Shown here piece after piece: positions 21,584-32,878 of a DNA stretch of 64,000 nucleotides. Source of the DNA: Bursaphelenchus xylophilus (lineage: Eukaryota > Nematoda > Chromadorea > Rhabditida > Aphelenchoididae); NCBI GenBank assembly GCA_904066235.2, contig CAJFCV020000004.1, positions 3,720,001 to 3,784,000 of the forward strand, in the 5' to 3' direction. Numbering within the stretch: the first letter of the stretch is position 1; every line of letters starts with the position of its first letter. The position numbers and the translations under genes are program-made. The notes below the pieces were generated by a model. The model was given only the letters and a program-made list of their open reading frames with translations, had not been told where the DNA came from and did not search any database.

Positions 21584-24427
21584 ATGTTTTCATTTTTTCT
21601 TCTACTCATTTTTGCCAATTTCCCGCATAAAACGAACGCTGAAGTTGGCGGCGTCCTCAACGTCGCTACACTGCACACTTGGCAGATGGGGAAGAACGTG
21701 AACGACCCGGTCCGAAAGCTGGGCGATATGTACCGCAAAGGCGGTCTGAACATCTTGGCGTTGCAAGACGTGGGGGGCGGACATGACACTCTGGTCCAGG
21801 TGCTGGATTATATCAACAACAAGTCGCATGAGGACGTTGTTCAGGCCTACCATTATCAGGGAAACAGCTGCGCTATCATAACCGATCTTGAGGTGGTCGG
21901 TGTGAAGGATGTGACCGAAAAAGATGGACTGTTTTATTCCCTGGGCCTTCAGTTGGCCACGTATATCACGGATGAAATTGATAAGTTTTAATTCATCGAA
22001 AAAAATTAATGGCTCTTGTTGCTCAAATATCTCCGATGATTGATGCGAATTTTGAGTTGTAATTTTCAATAATTAATTTTTGGGCTATCTACAGTATGTC
22101 CGCCAAATAAGCAGGAAATTAAAAAAACTGCTATGGATCGCTTCGGTTCCTTGTTGTATGTATGAGAGAGGCCAGGAGAAGGCTTAGTTAGTAAAAATAA
22201 TAAGATTGATTGGGTCCTAGGGTAGATTATCACCTATTTTGAGGTATTTTACATGTACTCACATCAATAATCTCTAGATAAAACTTACGGATCTTCGTTT
22301 TTTGCCGCAAATTTTGGTTTTTTATATGTTACAAAAACTCAGGGTAAAGCAAACTAACGTTAATAATAGCCAAAATTAGAAAAAGTAGACATATTGCAAG
22401 CCTCCGCCGAGCCTTCGTCCGAACGTCCTCCGACCATCCAACGGATTTGCCAGGCCTCGTAGGCACCTCCTAGCACCTTTTTTTGGCTCTCCGCCTGCCC
22501 TAGGCCTCGCGTCGGTTGCTTTTGTGTTGACTCCAACTGTCGTCGACCCGAAAAAACGGGACGCGATTTGGGTCTCTTGCACTGAAAATTTGATCTTAAT
22601 TGGCAGGAAAGCCGTTGAAAAAATTTGCTGAGATTTTGATAAAGCAACAAATTTAAGCATAAATTATTATACAAATAAAGTTTCCTAAATCTTCGCAATT
22701 TTACTACAATAGATTGGGCTGTGCTTTAACAGACGGGATTTTTAGTCCGAAAGTTGACGGAAATTTTTCACTTTTTTCGTAAGAAGTTTCTTTCATGACC
22801 ATTTCTACCGTAGGCGGGAATGTTTCCACAAAATATAGATTTTTTTATTTCAAAATCGTCTGGCTTTTTGAGGAAATGGCCTAAACTTATCACAATTGTC
22901 ATCGAAATCTGTGTTTCGCACAAAAAGGCGTAAAAACCAATGACTTTTTTCTATTTTAAGCGAATACCAAAAACGCCTCATCAATTTCTACTGTGTTCAT
23001 TTGGATAATCAGTAAGTTGGAGCACCACAAAAGTCAATATTTTTATTCCTTTTTTCCAGGCATTACGGCCCTTACAAAGCCTTGTTTGACGGCGCCAGCA
23101 CCGCGGATATTCTGGGCAATGAGGAGTTTCGCAAGCAACGAATGGACTTGTTTTTGTATTCCGACTCCATCCAAAATGATCTCCTCCGCTTGGGAGACGA
23201 GGGCTTGATCATTGCGGGCAATTTTTATTCACCCTCTCATCTTGATTGGACTGAAGCGACAAAGTGAGAGATTTGTAAATATTATTGTTCTAACAAGGGG
23301 GTACCCCAAGTACGACGCTCAGATTTTCACTACATTTTTCACACATGTCGAGCATAAACTAAATATCAATTGCTGAAAGTTTTAGCCCGCGCTTTACAAG
23401 CGCCGCTGAGATATTCAACGATCTTTGCCGCCGAGAGAGTACGCTAAACGCGGAGAGCGGTCAGAGAGAAAAACAATTTTTGGCCATAACTTTGTTAGCT
23501 CCGTGCGGAAAAAATTCATTTTTTGTGGAAACATTACCCTTTACGGCAGAAATAGGGAGGCAATTTTTTGTGCCGAAATTCGACAAAAAGTCTTAAATTT
23601 TCGTCGACTTTCGATCTAAAAATCTCTGTGGTTTCTGCAAAGCGCGAGCTAAGATTCTCGCATAAATTTTAGAAAAAATTATTCTAAATTTGTGCCAAGT
23701 TTCATCAAAGTCTGAGGGTTGCACTTGGGGTACTTCCCTTGTTAGCCTGCAGTTTACATGGGCAGCCGAAATAGTCAACGATCAAAGAAAGAGTGGGCGA
23801 AATGCGGAGAACGGTCACAGAGAAACCTTTCTTGCCCATATTTTTGCCAATTTCGCATGTAAAAAGGTCGATATTTTGGTGAAAAAAATGCGTTTTAAAT
23901 CGACTCCGACATTTTGAAGCAAAAAATAAAGGAAAAAGTTTGAAATTTTTTGATTTTTCGGCATGAAATTCTCGATGATTTCTGCAAATCACAAGCTAAA
24001 AATGTTTTCTGTAAAGTCAGCTCAAGTTTCATAAAAGATCGCAAAATTCGAGCACCTCCCTTTTTTGTGGTACCTCCTTTATACACTGCCCTTCAGATCC
24101 AAGCACAAAGACTACGTCATTCCTTGGCCTGCAACGAAGTTGCTTCAAGAAAAAACCCTGATGAAAGACGCTTTTCGTGAGCTCAACCCCGATCCAATGG
24201 CTGCTCCAGGCGAGACATGGTCGACGGTCTACAAATACAACGACGATTACAGCAAGGACGAGCCCCAGGAGCGATTGGACTTTGTTTTTTATCGAGGGTT
24301 TAGTCTGAAGGTTCACGAAATGGCTCCGTACTCCGGCGAGACTCCGCTCAAACCCTATCCGAATGTCAAAGACAACGAATGGATTTCTCATTCTGCCGCC
24401 TTGGCTGGGAGCTTTATTGTTTCGTAA
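21584..24427 (+). CDS. secreted EEP-superfamily protein 2, likely pseudoenzyme
   Basis: Four exons in consistent phase: 21584-21984, 22961-23011, 23060-23263 and 24097-24427, giving 328 residues. The start follows the signal peptide (MFSFFLLLIFANFPHKTNA); an in-frame ATG at 21509 would bury it. It aligns along its length with EEP protein 1 (HYGPYKALF, SPSHLDW, WPATKLLQ, GETWSTVYKYNDDY), but the active-site positions differ. The MTFN Asn is His31, the metal-site Glu is Asp62, GDFN reads G-N-F-Y at 204-207, and SDH reads S-H-S. It is therefore probably not a nuclease or phosphatase and may act by binding. The exon 1 donor (AA/GTTTTA) is weak but restores the paralogue's frame. Introns hold an F3 and an F1 element. 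AATAAA follows at 24475. Confidence 0.85.
22129..22567 (-). mobile_element. F3 element in EEP2 intron 1
   Basis: F3 copy from actatggatcgcttcggttc to gtcgacccgaaaaaacggga, with an uninterrupted gagaaggcttagttagt. That stretch is the reference empty site for the nested foldback insertion in EEP1. Confidence 0.7.
23297..23743 (+). mobile_element. full-length F1 element
   Basis: Best-preserved F1 copy. The left end (gtaccccaagtacgacgctc) and right end (cacttggggtacttcccttg) are inverted repeats of each other, enclosing the cgctaaacgcggagagcggt core. It lies in EEP2 intron 3 and defines F1 as a roughly 0.45 kb element with terminal inverted repeats. Confidence 0.8.
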
Positions 24428-24474
24428 AAAAATTTTATTAATTTCAAATTTTAACGGCATTTTGATTATAAGGA

Positions 24475-24480
24475 AATAAA
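24475..24480 (+). terminator. poly(A) signal for EEP2
   Basis: AATAAA 48 bp after the stop codon. Confidence 0.6.
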
Positions 24481-24635
24481 AAATTTGATGCTAAAAACAG
24501 TTTGAGACCAAAATAATCCTCTATACAACAATTTCAATTGTATATTATGTAGTATTTTCATAAAGCATCAAAAATCTCCTCCATTTCTTACCCCTTCTCT
24601 CTCTGAAAACCATTTCCAAGAGAGAAACAGCAACG

Positions 24636-24707
24636 TCTCTTTTAGTTCAGTGGTAGCGCTCCCGCTTCTCGCGAAAGAGGAGAGGGGTTCGACTCCCGCT
24701 GAGTGCG
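24636..24707 (+). pseudogene. tRNA-like pol III unit, probably a degenerate tRNA
   Basis: An intact A box (TAGTTCAGTGG) and B box (GGTTCGACTCC) are spaced as in a tRNA. A possible anticodon loop CTCGCGA (anticodon CGC, Ala) sits between them. The 7-nt acceptor halves (TCTCTTT and TGAGTGC) do not pair and the T stem has two mismatches, so a functional tRNA is unlikely. It could be a tRNA pseudogene or the head of a tRNA-derived SINE. Confidence 0.45.
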
Positions 24708-25159
24708 ATGACTGTCAGAAATGACTTTCGTTCTTCTGCATGAACACTGAAGATAACCTTTATATACTGCTGAGCACGTTTTGCATTTTTTGCAATTGAC
24801 TAATTTGTTTGTTTGTTCGCAGTTAGAAAAAAAGCAAAGATGACATTTTTTATTTTAAGTTTCAGTAAACATGAATTTCAAACGTATATTGATGGAAATG
24901 TCTAAAACATGATACTGAGATGGCTGTCGTATCTTAATTTACTTGAGTAACCATTCTTCATAATGAAAAACATCAACACATTTGTTAATCCCAAGTCCCG
25001 ATGCGGAAGATTGAAATGCCAGAATTTCTTGGCATTGTGTTTTATGTTCCTCAACCGAAGAATTCTTGTTCCTCAAATTTGCAAAGACTTGCTACACTGA
25101 TTGTCATTAGGTTACAGTCAATCTATGCGTTTTGATTGTATTAGGATATTGTTTTAGAC
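24708..25159. other. region upstream of RRP5
   Basis: No gene seen. A TTGTTTTAG immediately before the RRP5 ATG looks like a trans-splice acceptor. Confidence 0.4.
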
Positions 25160-28100
25160 ATGACAAACACAGATTTCCCACGTGGTGGAGAGTTAAAGCC
25201 ATTGGAGAACAAACGGCCAACCGGAACAAAAAGAAAGGCTACAGACGATGTGGAAGAGGTATGTTCTTCTTGTTACTCGTTTATTGTCTTAAGGATGTAT
25301 AATTTTTCACTTTTCAGCCATCCAAGAAACGCGTAGTTGATGAACAATACGCTGATGTTTTTATTCAAAAATTGAAGAAAGAGCTCTTCACAACAGACGT
25401 TCGTGGCTTGGGAATAGTGCGAGAAGTAAGATGGACGCTTGTTTTTTCATTTTCTTTTAGATTAAAGATACGGAGATCATATTGGAGGCGGCTAGCGGGC
25501 TCTCCGTGAAAGTTCCCGTAAAACAGATGCCAAAGCTTTTTGTCAAGAGCTTTGGTGAGGTCGAATTGTCGGATGTGTACCAACTGGGGCAGTCGTTGGC
25601 GTTCAAGATTGAAAAAGCAGCTGGAAAGGCTAAAAGTGAGTGTTTTCATTATTCCTTTTGTTCTTCGGAAGGAGAAGATTGAAATTTTCTGTGTTTAGAC
25701 GAAAAAGCATTGGCGTCGATTGATCCAGCTGTAGTTAACAGTCATATCGTCTCTGGAGCGCTGAAAAACGCCTTGGTGCTGAACGGAACTATCCAGTCTT
25801 TGGAGGGGAAAGGAGCTGTTGTTGATCTTGGTATTGGAAAAACAAATGGATTCGTCCAAACCGCTGATGTCCCGGACGCCTTCAAACCGTTGAAAGTGGG
25901 CCAAGTCCTTCTGTTTCGAGTCCGAAAGACCTCCAAAAAAGCAGAAAGAGTCGCTCAATTATCAGCTTTTGCCGATTCGGACACTTATGCGGAAGACGGC
26001 TTGGATCAAAATCAACTTTTGCCAGGAACTATTATTTTGTCAGAGCCGGAAAAGGTTGTTTCGACTGGCTTGTTCGTTAAGCTCAGTGACAGTAAGGTTT
26101 TCTTCTTTTGTTTTCTTGGTTTAGGTAGAGCAAAAAATCATTATATTACTTTAGATGTCCGTGCCTTCGTTCACAAGTCAAATCTCCCGCCCAGAATCCG
26201 ACTAGACCCTTCTCGACTTGGCAAATCGTTGAGAGTTATCGTTACTTCCATTTTGCCAAACTCACCCCTTTTCACGTTGACCGCTCATCCGGATATAATC
26301 TCCACGAGTAATCCAGCCAAGAAGATTCTCAGGGACGAACATAAAGTTGGATCGATGGTTGAAGCGACAGCGTATGATGTCGACAAACTTGGCAATGTCT
26401 ACTTTTATCTGGGTGATGCGGAGAAGCCAGAATTCGTTACAGCCAAAGCTTTCCCCACCGGATTTGATGATTACGAAAATGAAGGTAGGTGCTTTTAAAA
26501 TTGGATTTTTATGATTTTAGTCTCGGAATTTGGCAAAGGAACAACCCACGAAATGAAGGTTATTGGCTATCAATGGCTGGAGCGAAGTCTGATATTGTCG
26601 AACAAAAAGGATGTCAAGAAACAAACTGTTTTGGAGATGAAGAACATGGAACCGGGCCGTCGAGTCGTTGGATTCGTTAAAAGTGTGAAACCTAAGGGTG
26701 TTATGGTCCGATTTGGAGCAAAAGGGGAGACAGAAGTTGTGGGATTCGTCCAGGCGGAGCATGTTTTTGACAAGAAGCAAAAGGATTGGATGCAATCGGT
26801 TGAAGTAATTATACTTGAGATCAGATTTTTATTCTTGATTTTATAAAAATTTTTAATGTAATTTCATTACAGATTGGCCAAAGAATGACTTGCCGAGTCT
26901 TGTTCTACGATTCGGAAAAGGAAAGGCTCTTTTTGACCGCCCGCCCGTCTCTGGTCAACTCCAATTTGCCAATCGTCAATGAATTTAGCAAAAAGTTTAT
27001 TGGAGAAGTCACAATGGGGCAATTGTTGAAGAAAATGAGCTCAGGCGCTTTCCTAGTCGCATTTTACAACAAAGTGTGCGGATTGCTACCAGCACCGGAA
27101 GTCAGAATGTTCCCGGAAAAGCTGGATGTTAACCATGTTGTAAAATGTCGAATTCAAAAAGTTGACGAAGCAAATGAGAGAATTTTGCTGAGTTTGGGAG
27201 AGGAGAATGCAGCGAAAAGAGAACGGGAGATCAAGAAAGAAGAAGCGGTAAGTAAATTTATATTGTAGAACTTTGAAGTTTAGGCACTGAAAGCAAAAGA
27301 AGATGCGAAGAATGCAAAGAAGGCGGAGAGAATCAAGCAGAAGGAGGCTGTCAAGGAAGCGAAGAGGGAGAAAAAGGAGAAACGTGTGAAGAAACAGCAG
27401 GCTACACTTGATTGGGATATGGGAGAGTTCTCAATGCAAAATCTCTCAAAAGTTGGAAAAAATGGAGACGATATTGAAGTTAAAGAAGAGGATGATAAGG
27501 AAATAAAAGAAGAGGATGTTGAAGAAGAAGGTAAAAATACAATCTTTGAAGTTTTATCACCTCATTTTTGACACTAAAAATGACCATTTAGATTATGATG
27601 AAGGTGAAGCTGATGCTCGAAAGAAACGGTTTGAAGAAGCTGTGGCAGAGAACCCTGCAGACTTTGACCGACTTTTGACAATGTCTCCCAATTCCTCCGA
27701 GCTCTGGATCAAGTAAGTTGACTTCAATATTATTGATGTTGGTCTTTAGGTATATGACTCTGTTTGCAAGTCAAGGAAAGCTGAAGGAGGCCCGTGATAT
27801 TGTCAAAAGAGCTCTTGAAGCCATCAACTACAGAGAACAGCAAGAACTTTTCAACGTGTGGACGGCATCTCTGAATTTGGAGCTGATTTTTGGAACGCCG
27901 GAGACCTTCAAACAAGTTTTTGAAAAGGCCACTGTCTCCATGGACGCATTGAAAGTCCACCGGAAAGTGATTGACATCTACAAACATCACAAAAAGACCA
28001 CAGTAAGTGCGCTTGAAAGATGATTGATGGTGTTGTTTAGGAAGCATTGGAGTTATATGATCAGATGATGAAGAAATTCAAACATGATGATATTGAACTC

Positions 28101-28541
28101 TGGTTTGAGTATGCCCACTTTTTGTACGAGACGGAGAACGCGGACAAGGCCCGGAATTTGATGAAACGAGCGCTGGATTCGCAGCCCAAGAAGCATCATG
28201 TCTCGATTATGTCCAGATTCGCCCAACTCGAATATAAAAATGGAGATGCGGAGAAAGGAAAGACAATCTTCGAGAAAGTGCTGTCCACATACCCAAAGAA
28301 ACTCGACGTATGGCATGTGTACGTGGACCTATCTCTGAAGTATGATGGAATCAGTGAAGCCAGGAGGATCTTCGAAAGATTCGTCCAAAATTCGGAAGTC
28401 CCATTGCAAAAGAAGAACTCAATGATCAAGAAATGGATCGAAATGGAGAAGACACATGGCGACGCGGACACGCTAGCACAGGCGAAGAAAATTGTTGGCG
28501 ATTTGATGGGAAAGGATGAGTCGGAATCGGACGAGGAATAA
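25160..28541 (+). CDS. rrp5: RRP5/PDCD11 ribosome-biogenesis protein
   Basis: RRP5 is a nucleolar factor needed for pre-rRNA cleavage in both 18S and 5.8S/25S processing. Eleven exons fit in phase: 25160-25258, 25318-25425, 25461-25635, 25699-26091, 26155-26484, 26521-26804, 26873-27247, 27284-27530, 27592-27712, 27750-28002 and 28041-28541 (2886 nt, 961 residues). An N-terminal KRKATDD basic/acidic region is followed by about five S1-like units, for example NGTIQSLEGKGAVVDLGIGK and GFVKSVKPKGVMVRFGAKGE. Then come a Lys/Glu-rich linker and C-terminal HAT/TPR repeats (SELWIKYMTLFASQGKLKEA, LWFEYAHFLYETENADKARN, DVWHVYVDLSLKYDGISEAR). Yeast and human proteins are about 1700-1900 residues with up to 12 S1 domains, so this form is short. 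All introns are 35-70 nt and free of transposons. It is convergent with the phosphate carrier. Confidence 0.92.
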
Positions 28542-28792
28542 AAGTCGATATTATTGTTGTTGTTATATCTTTTGAATCATATTCTTGTTTTCGTTGACGT
28601 TTTCATGCTTATTCTTTGTTATTGTTGATAAATACATAAGTTTTCATCTGTTTGATCAGTTAAAAATCACTTCCCAACCTAGTACAACACTTTATCCCAA
28701 ATGGAGAATAAGTTTTTCAACTGTGGAATGGAATCGGTCGGACAAGTGAAACAACTAAACTGGGGATTTAATGCAATCTAGACGGGAATGGT

Positions 28793-30144
28793 TTAGGCGC
28801 TCTTTCCTTGGGCTTCCAGCTTCTTTCTCAAGGACTCGGGCATCTCTGGTGGTGGGGGACGAGGCAGGTTGAAGGCCACCTTCACCGAGTCGTAGATGAA
28901 CCATTGAAGAGCGGTCAGGGTTCCGATCATAATGATACGAGGCAACAGTCCACCCCATACTCCTGAAAAGGTATTTTCAATTAACATTGTGCATGACGAA
29001 CTCGGTATCTAAAGGCAGAAAACAAATAGGAAATAACTTACCAACTGGACCCAACTTCTTCAAAATATCGACGGCGGAAGCATTAGCGTCCTGGTTCAAT
29101 TTGGAGACGACAGTATCAGCGGGATGCGAGACGACGGCACAGAAGACTCCAGCAATATATCCAGCGACGAAAGTCACCAAAAGCTGCTCGCTCTTGGAGC
29201 ATTCGTTTCTTGGCTTGGGAACGACATGCTTGTACAAAAGCTCGACGGTTCTTTCGAAGCAAGCGAACTTCATCATCGTGTAGGGGATCTGACGAAGCCA
29301 GAGTGGGGGAAGTCCCTTGTAGAAGCCGGTGAGACCCTCGTTCTTGTAGATGAATGGAACGCATCCTCTCAGGGTTGGTGGAGCACCAGGAGCGGTTTGA
29401 ATACGGACCTTGGTGGCTTCCATGGGAGCCAACAACATGTCGGCGAAGAATTCGGCCGAAGCGGAGGCAGCCAAATAGAGGGTGGTTCTCCATTGGTAGG
29501 TCAATTCGGGGCCAATGGCATCGGAATAGACGATCTTGAACAGCTCGTAGAATCCGAATTTGCCGAGACCTTGCAGAGAGTATCCAATGGCAGTTGGGGC
29601 CCATCCCTTGGCCAAGGCGCGGACTCCTTCTTCAGAAACGGTCGTACGGAACCCACCGAAGATTCCCTTGTACTTCTCGGGGTTGACCTGAAAGAATTGG
29701 ACTTCAAATACCAATATTGCACTATTCGTCAGCCAAAGAAATTCGAAAAATAATAACACCGCAGAAAACTTCAATCACTCGTTGTTATGCCTAAAAACAA
29801 ACAAACTAATCAAAGGGCCTACCTGAATACGGCATTTGATCAAATCCAAAGGAACGATGGCGGTGTGAGTGATACCACAAGAAAGGATTCCACCGAATCC
29901 GCAGAGAGCGTAGTATTTTCCACTTCCAAACTCCACTTCATCCTTGTTTCCACCAGCGCACTGAGCAGTCTTGGGGAGTCCGAAAGGGTTGACCTTTACG
30001 TTTCCGTTAGAAAGTTCTTGAACGAGACCTGGAATCAAGAAAAATAGAGGACTTGATTTTCCATTCCCCCAAACCCATAAAAAATAGGTAAGCTGGGCAG
30101 AATAAGACCCAAAAATTAGAAAAATAGGAAAGAAACATACCCAT
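28793..30144 (-). CDS. slc-25A3: mitochondrial phosphate carrier (SLC25A3 type)
   Basis: Imports inorganic phosphate with H+ across the inner mitochondrial membrane for ATP synthesis. Four exons, minus strand: 30144-30141, 30028-29823, 29687-29042 and 28962-28793 (1026 nt, 341 residues, normal for the family). The three carrier signatures are present in order: [18 protein letters not shown] (with the Met-Glu variant typical of phosphate carriers) and [49 protein letters not shown] and [20 protein letters not shown] are characteristic of SLC25A3. The first coding exon contributes only ATGG before a GTATGT donor; the join gives [10 protein letters not shown]. The gene ends 251 bp from convergent RRP5. 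Codon usage looks strongly biased to C-ending codons, as expected for a highly expressed gene. Confidence 0.95.
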
Positions 30145-32878
30145 TTTGCTGTTTGATGCTCAATTCCACCAACCGAACACCTGAAACACAACCAAAAATG
30201 AAAAATGGTCCGACAGCGAGCGAATCCAAAGTACGCGACGGGCGCTCAAGGTGAAAGTAAAACATAGATATAAGAAGCAAAAAAAAAGAATATTCTGGAA
30301 GGTCGGACTAGACTTCCATTTTCGGCATAGAATTTACAGTTGAACTACAATACTCATCAAAAAATGAATAAGTATATTCAAAAACGCGATAATATATGCA
30401 AGAAACCACAGAACGAAGTAAAAAACGACCCGTCTCGGGAGCGAGACAGCCATGTTTAGAAGTCGGCCTACCTAAATTGGAGAAGATCAGAAAGGATGGG
30501 CGCAGCTCGCCGACAATACTTTCTGATGGAATTCTGCGGAATTGGTTTTCTGAGAGCCCGCAGCTTCGGATCCTGATTGTGAGAGTAAAATTGGAAGACT
30601 TGGAATTAGACCTCGGGCTATCAAAGCTATCTTGGCCGTGGCCTCAGAATATATGAAACATGCATGTGACGGAGCGCTCTCACTTTGGCACAGAAGTCAT
30701 CTTGTAAAGGTTCATACCCGGCATTGCTGAAAAAATATATTAGAGTAAAAATAGGACAAAAACAGCACAACAAGGCTATGTATGAGGCTTGCAGTCTTGA
30801 GGCGTTTAAAACAAGCTTCGCAAGAAAGTCTGGCAACCACAAAATAGGGGTGGCACATTTTTGCCAAGTTGTTACGGGGCTCAATTCCGCATACTGAGTA
30901 CACTAATTAGTGCACTAACAAAACAAAAATTTTTGGCATTCTTATTTTTTCGAGATTCGGCTTACTCTGGGCATACTGTACTTTTACCGCAAGTTTTGTA
31001 TCGCAAAAACTAGACGTTCCAGAAAGTCGGGAGTAGTTCGGATGGATTGGTATTGTCATTCTGAGCAAGTAACTTGTTGACAACTTTTTTCTAAAGTTTT
31101 GCCCGAGGCCAGAAAAATTGATTTTTTCGATCCGTAGTTACAGTAATCCAGATTTCTCAAAAATTTTTCAAATTTTGGCGCTTTTTTTAGAAGTGTTTTC
31201 CATTACCGTTCGAACAAGCCTATGCGAACGCCTGTAGAATATCTCCTGGTGCAGAACCAGCCGTCTAAAGCTTGCATGTACCGAAAATGTGTCATTCTGA
31301 CATAGTCAAAAAACGGGTTAGAAACTATATTTTTTCATGTTTCTGCCACTTCTCTTAAGACAATGGTAACTATTCACAATACGTACATGTATATACGTAC
31401 ATGTGCATGTTTTTATTTTTATCTCTGGTTTTTCACCTCCGTCCAAGAATAGTTCGTTGCCAACAAAGAAGGTACAAATCTCTTCCTAAAATAACGCACT
31501 ATTCTTTGCAAGAAAACAGTATTGTGCTGGAACGACTCCGACAACATCTCGTCGTCCGTGACTAACATAATTTCCATTTTATTCGATTTGAACCGTATTT
31601 TCGGCAGTACAATTGTTATGTCAAAATGGTGGCCTTATTAAATGGGGCGTCATAAAGACAATGGCACTTGCGGATGTTTTCGAATTCTCAAGAGTTTCGC
31701 ATTGTACGGCAGACACGTTTTGTGGCTGTTGCTTTTGTTCTTGAAGGTGGGATGGCTGCTTTGTGGGGCTTATCATCATTTCAGACTGTAATTTGCCCCG
31801 ATTTAGGGGTAACCGACATTTGCGGAGACTCAGTGGGGATGGGTTCTGTTTTTTTTCACAATCAGATGCAATGCCATAGAAATGTTTCATATATTTGTAT
31901 ACCACTACGTAAGAGCCTTTTCTTACATTATACTTCCGTTATAACGAGGGAATTTCTCATGGTGAATTCACAAAAAAAAATGTCCAACTTTGGCCAACAT
32001 TCCGGCTAAAAATTTCTAGTTTCTGCCACGCGGTGGTTATGAATAGGGAATATTTCTCGAAAACGTAACTCAATAATAAATTTACGTCTCACTTTTGGCA
32101 CTTGGCCCTGTTAATTTGTCTCCTCCAGGTACGCAGGCCCCGTGAAATCTTGCCTTGCCTTTTCCGCTTTCCACTTGAGGAGACTCCCCTTTATTTCAAC
32201 CTGTCATTAATTTTTAAATTACAACTCTCGTACTTGAAGGTCCGTGCTTTCGCAGAACACTTCTAATTCGGTACATGGCTTGTTTTTTTGATGACTTCTG
32301 GAATTGAAAAATACGGAAGCGAGAGGTGGTTGTGTTTGTAGGAGCCTTGTTTCAGAATTTACAGTAGTTTGGAGCTGAAATGGCCAATTGTTTTTGTTTT
32401 ATTTGTATTTATTTGAGCGTGAAAGATGTTTATGGCCAATAACTTAGGAAATAATGGATCAACATTGCCAAAGATTTAATTTTGGGGAACTAACAGCACT
32501 CTATGTCTCATCTTTGATGTTCTTGTCGTAATATCTCCTCAGCGGGCTTTTGAAATCTTAAAATTTTGGCCTATTTAGTCAAGTTTTCAAGAATCAATGT
32601 CGCCTAGGCCCAAGCTGTGTGAAAATTTATATGCACACTTGCGGCCAACCACTTTGCGGGCACATGAAAGTGCACAAACTTTGTGGTAATATCTTTTCAC
32701 CTTGCGAAAAAAAACCACTTGATTCGAAAACTAAAGACTTGAAGATCCCAAAATTATAATTTTTGTAAAATTTAGTCTATTATTTCCCAAGTTCTGGCCG
32801 AAATATATACAATATAAATCTTGCACTTCATGCTCAACGAACCAATCAATTTTCCCATTTCAGGAAATTTTCTGTGAA
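30145..32878. other. 2.7 kb intergenic region
   Basis: Contains the phosphate-carrier promoter and the upstream region of the first receptor. Overlapping reading frames on both strands at 31.6-32.0 kb have no recognisable similarity or splice context. A short dyad acgtacatgtatatacgtac occurs near 31380-31405. I recognise no transposon family copy here, which makes it the longest such stretch outside the RRP5 gene. Confidence 0.4.

Noticed and set aside
29124..29753. 209-codon plus-strand frame opposite the phosphate carrier
   Set aside because: Antisense shadow of a GC-biased, strongly conserved carrier gene.
31621..32009. Overlapping frames on both strands near 31.6-32.0 kb
   Set aside because: Neither has recognisable similarity or splice signals; mutually exclusive frames of this size are expected by chance.
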